Below are positions 1 through 8,300 of a stretch of 13,397 bases of DNA, one piece after another. Below the pieces are notes generated by a model. It was not told the origin of the DNA and ran no database searches. It worked only from the letters and a program-made list of their open reading frames with translations. The first letter of the stretch is position 1, and each line of letters begins with the position of its first letter. The stretch is from contig JAEWYG010000082.1 in assembly GCA_023395755.1 (NCBI GenBank), positions 1 to 13,397 on the forward strand. Reading direction: 5' to 3'. The position numbers and the translations under genes were made by a program. The DNA is from Actinomycetes bacterium. Its GTDB lineage: Bacteria > Actinomycetota > Coriobacteriia > Coriobacteriales > Eggerthellaceae.

Positions 1-101
1 ATGCCACACATTGTAAGAGCAGCCTGTCTCATTTCCAGCGTTTCGTCGCACAATCGTTAAACAAACACATAAGACAGGGCCTTACAGGCAAAATGTATAA
101 A
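1..101. other. intergenic region downstream of pyrF
   Basis: No supportable gene. The minus strand after the pyrF stop holds only a 4-bp stem (GCCT-GTA-AGGC) followed by mixed T-rich sequence, too weak to call a terminator. A minus-strand ATG at 30-32 opens a frame that runs off the window edge, but its ribosome-binding site is poor and its 10 readable residues match nothing I recognise. Confidence 0.5.
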
Positions 102-827
102 TTACAGTTCTGCTACGATCGCGTCAAACGCCTCAGCCGGATTATCCGCTAACGTAATAGGACGACCGATGACAAGGTGCGATGCACCCGCAGCAAAAGC
201 CTCAGCCGGAGTAGCCACACGACTCTGATCGCCCTTATCGGAACCCGCCGGGCGTACACCAGGAGTAACAATATAGGCATCGGGTCCTAAAATCTCGCGC
301 AAACGCGCCGCTTCTCGCGGAGAGGCAACTACACCCGATATTCCCGCACGTTTTGCCTGTTCAGCAAGTACAACTACCTGATCAGACATAGCTCGAGATA
401 CGCCTGTCTCAGCAAGCGCCGCATCGTTCATACTCGTAAGCACGGTAATACCCAAGGTAGCAGACACTTCATGACCGTATTCCGCAGCAGCGCGCTCGGC
501 TCCTCTCTGGGCGGCCTGCATCATGTCAACCCCACCCACGGTGTGCATAGTAAGCATATCGGCACCGCTGCCTGCTGCTGCATAGGCAGCACCCTCAACC
601 TGATGAGGAATATCATGAAATTTAAGATCGAGGAACACCTTAAACCCACGTTCTTTTAGTGCATAGACTATGGCAGGACCGTTTGCATAGAACAGCGTCA
701 TGCCCACCTTCATCCAGGTAGCCTTACCTTGCAAAGCATCAGCAAGGTCGAACGCCTCTTCAATACCGCAGTCTAACGCAACAATCACACGATCACGCGC
801 AGGTATATTCTCGAATGAACTTAGCAT
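102..827 (-). CDS. pyrF: orotidine 5'-phosphate decarboxylase
   Basis: Decarboxylates OMP to UMP, the last step of de novo pyrimidine synthesis, in the cytoplasm. The 241-residue product has the usual length of the bacterial type 1 family. The opening VIVALDC strand (about 14-20) and the signature LDLKFHDIP (66-74) are visible, giving catalytic Asp67, Lys69 and Asp72. Downstream are the barrel strands with MLTMHTVGG, VVASPREA, VTPGVRP, and the C-terminal phosphate-binding VIGRPIT. The ATG start overlaps the end of pyrD by 7 nt, with GGAG seven bases upstream inside pyrD, so the two genes are translationally coupled. It is the last gene of the pyrK-pyrD-pyrF cluster visible here; pyrE is not in the window. 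Identification is secure. Confidence 0.97.
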   Translation of the reverse strand: MLSSFENIPARDRVIVALDCGIEEAFDLADALQGKATWMKVGMTLFYANGPAIVYALKERGFKVFLDLKFHDIPHQVEGAAYAAAGSGADMLTMHTVGGVDMMQAAQRGAERAAAEYGHEVSATLGITVLTSMNDAALAETGVSRAMSDQVVVLAEQAKRAGISGVVASPREAARLREILGPDAYIVTPGVRPAGSDKGDQSRVATPAEAFAAGASHLVIGRPITLADNPAEAFDAIVAEL

Positions 828-1789
828 TCAAGTGCTCCTATCAACTCCTTGACGTCGTCGACGCCTTCTTCCTCGCAATACTGCGCTATTCCTTCAATGA
901 TTTCAACCGTGGCATGAGGATTGGTAAAATTCACGGTACCAGCGGCCACTGCAGTGGCTCCTGCCAGCATAAACTCGACAGCATCAATACCAGACGAGAT
1001 ACCACCCATACCCAAAAGCGGAACCTTCACAGACCTATGACACTCCCACACCATACGCAATGCTACCGGCTTCACCGCTGGACCCGACAAACCACCGACA
1101 ACACGGGCGAGTTGGGGGCGGCGACGCTTTACATCGACAGCCATGCCTAAAAGGGTATTAATAAGAGAAAGTGCATCCGCACCGGCCGATTCAGCCGCAC
1201 GGGCAATCTCCGTGATGTCAGTGACGTTCGGTGTGAGCTTCACAATAAGCGGCCGATTGGTAGCTGCACGGCATCGCGACACAACAGCCTCAACACTGTT
1301 GACGCTAGTTCCAATGGTTAAACCACCAGCGTCAACATTTGGACAGGAAATATTTACCTCGTAGGCATCGACCGGGGCACTCTCAAGTGCCTCAATCACT
1401 GCTACGTACTCGTCAAAGCTGTGTCCCGATACATTCACGATGGTCGTTGCCCCGCGCTCGGCCAACCAAGGTAGATCGTGCTCCTTCAGGTGAACAACCC
1501 CCGGATTCTGCAAACCAATGGAGTTCAGCATTCCGCACGGTGTTTCAGCAATACGAGGACTAGCGTTGCCTTCCCAACCATTGAGCGACACTCCCTTGGT
1601 AGTAATCGCACCGAGCGAGACTACGTCGACAAAATCGTTATACTCCTGCCCAGCCGCAAACGTCCCCGAAGCTACCGTAACCGGGTTCTTCATCTCTAAT
1701 CCACCAAGATTTACGCTCATATCCACCAAAGTGACCCGAGGTTGGCGGGGCAAAGGCTCCACGGGCTGATTGCACTCAATCGAAGTCAT
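821..1789 (-). CDS. pyrD: dihydroorotate dehydrogenase, class 1B catalytic subunit
   Basis: Oxidises dihydroorotate to orotate on FMN. In class 1B enzymes the electrons pass through the PyrK FAD/2Fe-2S subunit to NAD+. The 322-residue protein carries the family landmarks: VASGTF (39-44), the FMN-contacting TTKGV (63-67, Lys65), the substrate-binding NSIGLQNPG (89-97), and NISCPN (146-151), whose Cys149 is the catalytic base of the class 1 enzymes (class 2 uses Ser). The C-terminal phosphate-binding segments are GMGGISSG and AGATAVAAGT. About 20 residues precede the conserved core, a modest extension. The ATG follows the pyrK TAG with no intervening base, so the two subunits are probably made in equal amounts. 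The next gene, pyrF, overlaps its 3' end. Confidence 0.97.
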   Translation of the reverse strand: MTSIECNQPVEPLPRQPRVTLVDMSVNLGGLEMKNPVTVASGTFAAGQEYNDFVDVVSLGAITTKGVSLNGWEGNASPRIAETPCGMLNSIGLQNPGVVHLKEHDLPWLAERGATTIVNVSGHSFDEYVAVIEALESAPVDAYEVNISCPNVDAGGLTIGTSVNSVEAVVSRCRAATNRPLIVKLTPNVTDITEIARAAESAGADALSLINTLLGMAVDVKRRRPQLARVVGGLSGPAVKPVALRMVWECHRSVKVPLLGMGGISSGIDAVEFMLAGATAVAAGTVNFTNPHATVEIIEGIAQYCEEEGVDDVKELIGALEC

Positions 1790-2599
1790 CTACCACACCA
1801 CCTTCCGCGCATCGAAAACAGGTCCGTCAACACAGGCGCGAAGCTTCCCGTCCACCGTATCAACCACACAGGAGAGGCAGGCACCCACGCCGCAGGCCAT
1901 GCGCTTCTCCATAGACAGCTCACAGGGAACGTTTGCCGCCTCAGCCATGCCTGCAACGATCTTCATGAGTGGTTCGGGACCACAGACCGCCAAATAATCG
2001 TAAGACTCCCCTGCCGCTGCTGCCTCAGCAAGCGCCTCTTGCACCAGTGACGTACAGAAACCCTCGCGCCCAAAACTGCCATCGTCGGTAGCGCAGCGCG
2101 GGGGCGCATCAAGCAACGCCTCGTAGCGCAGACGACAGGTGAGTGCCTCGCCGGTCTGGGCACCCAGCACCACATGAACGGACACCCCCGCATCTACCAG
2201 TTGCTCGCACAGCATAAACAATGGAGCCGCGCCAACGCCGCCGCCCACCAGCAACGCCCGCCGCGTATCAACTGGTGGCTGCCACGTACGACCGATGGGA
2301 CCAATCAACTCGATGGATGCCTCCGCGCCGATCGCATCCGGTTCAAGGCCCACCATGTGCGCGCTACCAAAACCAACCGCCTGGTACAACACCTCCAACG
2401 TTCCCCTGCCCGCATCGCGCGCGTACACCGAAAACGGACGGCGCAAGATGTGTGCCTCCATGCCTGGCACCTTCATATGCACAAACTGTCCCGGCTCGAT
2501 GCGTGCGGCAATATCGGGCGAGATAAGCGTCATGAGGTAGAGATTTGGGCCGACGCATTCGTTTCCTACAATGCGTGCCCGTTCGTTGACAAGGGTCAC
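1790..2599 (-). CDS. pyrK: dihydroorotate dehydrogenase electron transfer subunit (FAD, 2Fe-2S)
   Basis: Electron-transfer partner of class 1B PyrD, passing electrons to NAD+. The 269-residue product has a ferredoxin-reductase-like fold: an FAD-binding beta barrel with RRPFSVY (about 53-59), a nucleotide-binding domain with LLVGGGVGAAPLF and CGPEPLMK, and a C-terminal 2Fe-2S cluster with Cys236, 241, 244 and 256 in the family spacing CX4CX2CX11C. The start is GTG at 2597-2599, preceded by AGGAAGGA about five bases away. It is the first gene of the visible pyrKDF cluster, and directly adjoins pyrD. A possible promoter and two 14-bp direct repeats lie upstream. No PyrR-type leader was found here, unlike carA. 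Confidence 0.95.
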   Translation of the reverse strand: MTLVNERARIVGNECVGPNLYLMTLISPDIAARIEPGQFVHMKVPGMEAHILRRPFSVYARDAGRGTLEVLYQAVGFGSAHMVGLEPDAIGAEASIELIGPIGRTWQPPVDTRRALLVGGGVGAAPLFMLCEQLVDAGVSVHVVLGAQTGEALTCRLRYEALLDAPPRCATDDGSFGREGFCTSLVQEALAEAAAAGESYDYLAVCGPEPLMKIVAGMAEAANVPCELSMEKRMACGVGACLSCVVDTVDGKLRACVDGPVFDARKVVW

Positions 2600-2629
2600 G
2601 AAGTTCCTTCCTGCGCAAATGCGTCGCCT

Positions 2630-2709
2630 GCCTCCGACAAGCCATACGCCCTATTTTTCTTGCAGCAGATTGTAGCATCGAAACCCAGCATCCGAGCCTC
2701 CGACAAGCC
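2630..2709 (-). promoter_or_regulatory. putative pyrK promoter flanked by 14-bp direct repeats
   Basis: The plus-strand sequence GCCTCCGACAAGCC occurs exactly twice, at 2630-2643 and 2696-2709, with unrelated flanks. Between them on the minus strand lies TACAAT (2669-2674), a good -10 candidate for pyrK with no recognisable -35. Counting from that -10, the repeats would centre near -40 and +26. An operator pair or activator/repressor sites are possible, but this is inference. Confidence 0.35.
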
Positions 2710-2854
2710 GAAATGCAAGGAATACGCAAAGCCAGTGCCGGTAAAAACAGGAAGCTATATGCAGGGAGTCCACAAAAATAGACAGGAGGCATACAGCGCA
2801 CCAATAACGAACTTCACACAGGAGAAGGTACCCAAAGACGCACGACCCCTCTGT

Positions 2855-2860
2855 TATGAT
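2855..2860 (+). promoter_or_regulatory. extended -10 element for the DUF3267 gene
   Basis: TGTTATGAT matches an extended -10 (TGn followed by TATGAT) about 40 bases before the proposed TTG start of the plus-strand gene. There is no convincing -35, which extended -10 promoters can tolerate. The rest of 2710-2854 shows no gene on either strand. Confidence 0.35.
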
Positions 2861-2899
2861 GACACCTTTCAACCAACAAAGGCAGGGGGGCATGATCTT

Positions 2900-3541
2900 T
2901 TGAACAACACGCAGAGGAGAGAACCACGCAAGCTTACCAAAGCCGAACAGGAGCGCAAGGCAGCCTACGAAACGCTTGAAGAAAACCTGGGCAAGCAAGG
3001 CTACCACAAGCATAACCTCACTATCGGCGTTGTTCGGGCGAACCTGTATGCAATCGGGCTAACCCTACCCATCGTGGTCGTATTCATTGTCATGTTCTTT
3101 GCGCTTCACCCCACAGGATCCTTCTCGTTCAACTTCGCAAGCATCTTCGCCGTAGTCGCCGCGTTCGTCATGCTTATTATATTTCATGAAGCGATACATG
3201 GACTCGTATGGGGCTCATTCGCGAAAGGACACTGGCGCGCCGTCTCCTTCGGGTTTATGGTGCAATATCTCACGCCGTACTGTACCTGCAACGAGCCGCT
3301 GCCAAAGCACGCCTACATAATAGGAGCCTTGGCACCTACGGTGTTGCTCGGATTGATCCCCGCTGCGGTAGGAATCGCCACCGGTTCGGGCATCTGGCTC
3401 GCTGTAGGACTACTCCTGATCATCGGCGGAGGCGGAGACTTAGCCATCGTAATCAAGCTACTGCGCTTTAAACCCAAAGAGAGCGATGTGCTCTACCTTG
3501 ACCATCCTTACGAGTGTGGCATCGTGGCCTTCACGAGATAG
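2900..3541 (+). CDS. DUF3267 family membrane protein, putative zinc metalloprotease
   Basis: The function is not established. The 213-residue product begins with a charged, Lys/Glu-rich cytoplasmic segment (about 1-38), then has hydrophobic spans near 48-68, 78-100, 137-160 and 165-185. The HEAIH motif (His96, Glu97, His100) sits at the end of the second span and gives the HExxH signature of zincin proteases. GGGGD (176-180) supplies an Asp that could be the third zinc ligand. This arrangement matches DUF3267, a family predicted to be membrane-embedded peptidases. The open frame runs much further upstream, but that part is antisense to pyrK and implausible. TTG at 2900 was chosen because it follows a strong GGGGGG tract and begins just before the conserved region. 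It is divergent from pyrK and apparently monocistronic. Confidence 0.75.
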   Translation: MNNTQRREPRKLTKAEQERKAAYETLEENLGKQGYHKHNLTIGVVRANLYAIGLTLPIVVVFIVMFFALHPTGSFSFNFASIFAVVAAFVMLIIFHEAIHGLVWGSFAKGHWRAVSFGFMVQYLTPYCTCNEPLPKHAYIIGALAPTVLLGLIPAAVGIATGSGIWLAVGLLLIIGGGGDLAIVIKLLRFKPKESDVLYLDHPYECGIVAFTR

Positions 3542-3705
3542 CGCAGCGGGAGGCACGACACACCACCATTCCCTCACGACGAAACGACCTGTAGTAGCGA
3601 GCTTGAGCTCACCTGATACCACACCAAGGAAAGGCGGATAGTATTCTCTTACCCGACCAACGCCTAAGCGCATTTCTCACCTTCAACGGCAAGGCCCAAG
3701 AGGCC

Positions 3706-4074
3706 ATGGAGTTCTACGAGACAGTATTTCCCGATGCGAAAAGAGTTTCATTGGTGCTTTTCGGCGCAAACGAGCCGAATGGCGACGAGGGTAAGGTACT
3801 GAACGGCACGCTTGAACTCGGCGGGCAAAGGCTACTGTTTATGGACATGCAGGCGGCTTATCCGGCACCGGAGTTCAACTGGTCAACGTCGCTGTTCATC
3901 AACTGTCCCAACGAAACCGATTTCGACCACCTGTTCGCAAAACTGTCTGCAGACGGCACCGTGATGATGGGCCCCGAACCGGTGGGCGACTTGCGGAAAT
4001 GCGCTTGGGTCACCGACAAGTTCGGGGTGACCTGGCAGTTCTCCTATGAGGAAGCAAAGCCCGCTGGAGTTTAA
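3706..4074 (+). CDS. PhnB/VOC-family protein (3-dmu-9_3-mt type), start uncertain
   Basis: A 122-residue product if started at the first ATG. It matches the PhnB-like glyoxalase/VOC family (Pfam 3-dmu-9_3-mt): EFYETVFP, LGGQRLLFMD, a central INCPNETDFDHLFAKLSADG, and the C-terminal KFGVTWQFSYE. The substrate is unknown. The conserved N-terminal strand of the family is encoded upstream in the same frame (AFLTFNGKAQEA, 3670-3705). That frame is open back to a TGA at 3604-3606 but contains no ATG, GTG or TTG. ATT at 3643 has an AAGGAAAGGCGG tract just before it and could be a rare start. Otherwise the 5' end is lost and the gene may be broken. The stop codon overlaps that of the convergent permease gene by 4 nt. 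Confidence 0.75.
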   Translation: MEFYETVFPDAKRVSLVLFGANEPNGDEGKVLNGTLELGGQRLLFMDMQAAYPAPEFNWSTSLFINCPNETDFDHLFAKLSADGTVMMGPEPVGDLRKCAWVTDKFGVTWQFSYEEAKPAGV

Positions 4075-5123
4075 AAAAGATAGAGAAACAAATAAGCAAA
4101 CCCAAATCCCAGTAATCCGCACCCAGGGAAGGTAAGTATCCATGCCCTCATCATATCGCCAGCAACACCCCACTTCACGGAACTTTTGCGTTTCGCGGCA
4201 CCTACGCCCATAATAGCAGTGGTATTGGTGTGTGTCGTAGAAACAGGAAGCCCTGTGAAGGTGGCCAACATCAAACAAAAAAAGGCGGCGCTGCTGGAGG
4301 CAAATCCTTGATATGGCTCCAGTTTTACCATATTTAAACCGACGTTTTTTATGATGCGTTTACCACCAATCGCCGTACCCAAACCCATACATAGTGCCGA
4401 AATAATCATGAGCCAAACGGGCAGCACCGTTTGATCTACCTGTCCCGATCCGTTTGATAGAGCAATTGCAAGCACAAAAATACTCATGAACTTTTGCCCA
4501 TCTTGAGCACCATGCATGAAAGCCACACCCGCGCCCGACAGGATCTGCGCCCAGCGAAATGTTTTTGCGGTACGATTGCGATCCATGTTGCGGCATACAC
4601 GCACAACGATCTTTGCATTCAGCCATCCCAAGAAAAAGCCAAGCAACGTGGAGAGCACGATACCATACACCACTTTGATCCATTCACCACCATTAACGGC
4701 ACCCAAGCCTCCCTGCAACGCGATAGCTGCGCCAGTAAGACCCGCAATAAGCGAATGGCTTTCACTGGTAGGAATGCCAAAATACCAGGCCGCAACACCC
4801 CATACAATAATGGCAACCATGGCAGCTGCAAGTGCGATAAACGCCTGATGAGAGTCGCCACCAAAATCGACCATATTAAGAATAGTCTGAGCAACAGCAA
4901 CCGTTATCAGCGATACAAGCAGCAATCCAAGAAAGTTGCAGATCGCCGCCATAAAAATGGCTACATTCGGCTTTAGAGCACGTGTCGACACGACCGTAGC
5001 AATAGCATTGGGAGCATCGGTTGCTCCATTGACAATAATGACACCAACGTTAAGTAGAGTTACCACAACCAGTACTGGATTGGAGGCTAGTTCCGCAATA
5101 AACGAAGCCAATTCTATAGTCAC
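4071..5123 (-). CDS. PiT-family inorganic phosphate permease
   Basis: An integral membrane transporter, probably importing phosphate with a cation. The 350-residue protein is hydrophobic throughout, with about ten predicted spans. It carries both halves of the PiT signature: GATDAPNAIATVVSTR (33-48) in the N-terminal repeat and HGAQDGQKFMS (204-214) in the C-terminal one, plus PTSESHSL (118-125) and its counterpart PVSTTHTNT near the end. This duplicated inverted architecture is typical. The family also includes sulfate permeases such as CysP, so substrate is not proven by sequence. The upstream Pho-box-like repeats favour phosphate. The start is GTG at 5121-5123 with GGGGAG a few bases upstream. 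No pit accessory (DUF47/PhoU-like) gene is adjacent. It is convergent with the VOC gene. Confidence 0.93.
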   Translation of the reverse strand: MTIELASFIAELASNPVLVVVTLLNVGVIIVNGATDAPNAIATVVSTRALKPNVAIFMAAICNFLGLLLVSLITVAVAQTILNMVDFGGDSHQAFIALAAAMVAIIVWGVAAWYFGIPTSESHSLIAGLTGAAIALQGGLGAVNGGEWIKVVYGIVLSTLLGFFLGWLNAKIVVRVCRNMDRNRTAKTFRWAQILSGAGVAFMHGAQDGQKFMSIFVLAIALSNGSGQVDQTVLPVWLMIISALCMGLGTAIGGKRIIKNVGLNMVKLEPYQGFASSSAAFFCLMLATFTGLPVSTTHTNTTAIMGVGAAKRKSSVKWGVAGDMMRAWILTFPGCGLLGFGFAYLFLYLF

Positions 5124-5204
5124 AGCTTCTCCCCTGACAACGTCTTAATAATCCAACGACTCGCCAGTCTAGCGCAAACTTTACAAACGAAGATGCTCAC
5201 TGGT

Positions 5205-5250
5205 AATTTTGTAAACTTAGGGGAGGTCAATTAGGTAAAATTTATGTAAA
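5205..5250 (-). promoter_or_regulatory. Pho-box-like 11-bp repeats upstream of the phosphate permease
   Basis: On the minus strand TTTACATAAAT (5240-5250) is followed without a gap by TTTACCTAATT (5229-5239), two 11-bp direct repeats. A third copy, TTTACAAAATT, lies at 5205-5215. An 11-bp periodicity of half-sites is the hallmark of PhoB/PhoP boxes, and the first copy matches the Escherichia coli half-site CTGTCATAAAT at 8 of 11 positions. Location upstream of a phosphate permease supports phosphate-starvation control; this remains inference. Confidence 0.45.
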
Positions 5251-5286
5251 GTTAGGCATTTTACTGAAATATATAGAGTAAATACC

Positions 5287-5325
5287 AGCGAACCGACAGC
5301 CTCGCGTAAAAGCTATCGATTCGCT
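5287..5325 (-). terminator. carAB terminator hairpin
   Basis: Minus-strand RNA forms a continuous 14-bp stem (arms 5312-5325 and 5287-5300, 11-nt loop) starting about 20 bases after the carB stop, followed by U-rich but not pure-U sequence. Two of the pairs are G-U in the minus-strand RNA and would be A-C mismatches in plus-strand RNA. The hairpin is therefore selected for the carB transcript. Confidence 0.65.
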
Positions 5326-5344
5326 CACAAGCATTGTTTTTACC

Positions 5345-8300
5345 TTATTGCCATTGCGGCAGATCTTGTAAAGCCACCACCGTTAAACCGCTTGCACGAG
5401 CAACCTCCATACCCGCTACCATAGCCTGCGCTCCGGCAAGGTTTGTTACATGAGTCACGCCGTGTTTCACAGCTTCGAGACGCAACTCGTAACCATCGGC
5501 ACGGGTGGCGTGGCCAAAGGGGGTATTAATCATAAGAGAAACTTCCCCGTTAGCTATCATGTCGCGCACGTTCGGCTCACCCTCATGAATCTTTTTTACC
5601 TGTTCGCACTCCACCCCAGCAGCGCGAAGAGCCCGAGCTGTACCCCCGGTAGCCACTAGGCGAAATCCAAGGCGCACGACATCGCGTGCAATGGATACGA
5701 TGGCGCGCTTGTCGCGATCGCATACACTGACGAACACCGTACCTCCCTCAGGCAACGCATAGCTTATAGCCAACTGAGTCTTAGCAAACGCAGCTGGAAA
5801 GTTACGAGCTATACCCATTACTTCGCCAGTGGACTTCATCTCAGGGCCAAGCACGGTATCGGCACCAGGGAATCGACCGAAAGGCATAACAGCCTCTTTT
5901 ACGCTAAAGTGCTCTAGGCGGCGGTCGTCGGGCGGGAGGTTCAGGTCGGACACCCGCTCCCCTGCCATGATGCGTGCAGCCAGCTTAGCCAACGGCACGC
6001 CCGTGGCCTTCGACACAAATGGAACCGTACGACTGGCACGCGGGTTAGCTTCAATAATGTAGATAACCTGGTCTTTGATGGCGAACTGGATGTTGATAAG
6101 GCCCACCACCCCCAGGCGCAGCGCAAGCTGGCGTGCAATGGAGCGTAGGTTAGCCTGCACGGCTTCGGAAAGAGCAAACGGTGGCGTGCAGCAGGCAGAG
6201 TCACCCGAATGGATACCCGCCATCTCAATATGCTCTAGCACGCCACCGACGTACACCTGCTCACCATCACAGAGCGCGTCGAGATCAACTTCGACGGCAC
6301 CTTCCAAAAAGCGATCCAGGTATACCGGATGGTCAGGCGATATCTTCGCCGCCTCAACCATATACTTCTCTAGCTGCGCACCGTCATACACGATACCCAT
6401 ACCTCGTCCGCCCAGCACGTAGCTGGGACGCACCAGCAGCGGGAAGCCTATCTGATCAGCCACCGCACAAGCCTCCTCAAACGTGGAGGCCATGCCAGCA
6501 GCCGGGTACACAATGCCCAACTCGTCCAAAATTGCCGAGAAGCGATCGCGGTCCTCGGCTAAGTCGATGGCCTCGGGGGTCGTACCCATAATAGGCACAC
6601 CCGCTTGACGTAGAGCATGAGCCAACTTCAGCGGCGTCTGCCCGCCCAGTGTGACCACCACACCGTCGGGGCGCTCCACATCCACAATATCCATGACATC
6701 CTCGAATGTCAGCGGCTCGAAGTACAACTTATCTGACGTATCGTAATCGGTGGATACCGTCTCGGGATTACAGTTCACCATAATGGTCTCGAAGCCAGCC
6801 TCAGCCAGCGCGTAGGACGCATGCACGCAACAGTAATCGAACTCGATACCCTGACCGATGCGGTTAGGGCCCGCGCCTAAAATCATGGCACGCTTGCGTG
6901 TCTTGGGAGCCACCTCCGTCTCGTCTGCATCGTAGGTTTTATAGTGATAGGCCGTCGAGCTGGGGAATTCGGCCGCACAGGTATCAACCGTCTTGAATGC
7001 TGGACGCACGCCGAGAAGTTTACGACAGGTGCGTACTGTAAGCTCGTCGGAATTAGTAAGGTGCGCTATCTGCACGTCGGACAGACCATAGCGCTTCAAC
7101 AGGCGGAAAGCGTCGGCATCCAGTTCATCGAGCGCCATACCACGCAAGTTCTCCTGTACACGCACCATATCGGCCATGCGCGACACGAAGAACGGGTCCA
7201 CTCGACTGGTACGATAAACCTGCTCGACCGTCCACCCTCGTCTCAGCGCCTCTGCTAGGTAGAAGATACGGTCAGCCGTTGGGCGCGCCACCACGTCGGC
7301 AAGTTCCGCATCAGCAATGGATACTTCTTCACCCTTGCCATCGGCACCGAGTCCCCCACGCCCGTTTTCTAGCGAGCGCATGGCTTTGCCAAGCGCCTCC
7401 TCAAATGTACGACCAATACTCATAACTTCACCCACGGCTTTCATGCGCGTAGATAAGGTATCGTCGGTGCCTTTAAACTTCTCAAATGCGAAGCGCGGCA
7501 CCTTCACGACACAGTAGTCGATGGATGGCTCAAAGCAGGCAGGCGTAGCTTTCGTAATGTCGTTTATAATCTCATCGAGCGTGTAGCCTACCGCCAATTT
7601 CGCCGCTGCCTTCGCAATGGGAAAACCAGTGGCCTTTGATGCAAGCGCCGAAGAGCGCGAAACGCGCGGATTCATCTCGATAACAATCATACGGCCGTTG
7701 TCTGGATTGATGGAGAACTGCACGTTCGAGCCGCCCGTTTCCACGCCAATTTTCTCGAGAATAGCAAGTGAAGCCGCGCGCATACGCTGGTATTCGATAT
7801 CAGAAAGCGTCTGTGCTGGGGCAACCGTGATAGAGTCGCCCGTATGAACCCCCATGGGATCGAAGTTCTCAATGGAGCACACAATAATGCCGTTGCCAGC
7901 ATGGTCGCGCATAACCTCCATCTCGTACTCTTTCCAGCCCTCGATACTCTCCTCCACCAGTACCTCGCCCGCAGGAGAAAGCTCCAGACCTTGGCCCACA
8001 ATCTCGTGCAGCTCGGTTTCGTCATGCGCGATACCACCACCGGCTCCACCCATGGTGAACGAGGGGCGCAAAACCACTGGATAACCCAAGTCGGCCACAA
8101 TAGCTTCCGCATCGGCTACAGAGTATGCATAACCCGACCTCGCCGTCTCAATGCCAAGTTCGGCCATACATTCATTGAATAGTTTACGATCTTCGCCGCG
8201 CTCGATTGCGTCCAGATCACATCCAATCATCTCCACGCCATATTTATCAAGGACGCCCGCACGCGCCAGATCAACGGCCGTGTTGAGGCCGGTCTGCCCA

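Noticed and set aside
1..32. Possible start of a minus-strand gene such as pyrE running off the left edge
   Set aside because: Only about ten residues are readable, the ribosome-binding site is poor, and they do not resemble the PyrE N-terminus.
2600..2700. A second PyrR attenuator before pyrK
   Set aside because: GTCGGAGGC superficially recalls the PyrR loop, but the lower stem, the CCUUUAA element and a terminator are all missing.
2174..2899. Long upstream extension of the DUF3267 open frame
   Set aside because: It lies antisense to pyrK, has no family resemblance, and a plausible start with a G-rich ribosome-binding tract exists at 2900.
3599..3610. GAGCT-TG-AGCTC inverted repeat after the DUF3267 gene as a terminator
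   Set aside because: The 5-bp stem has a 2-nt loop and no T tract, so it is not a credible terminator.
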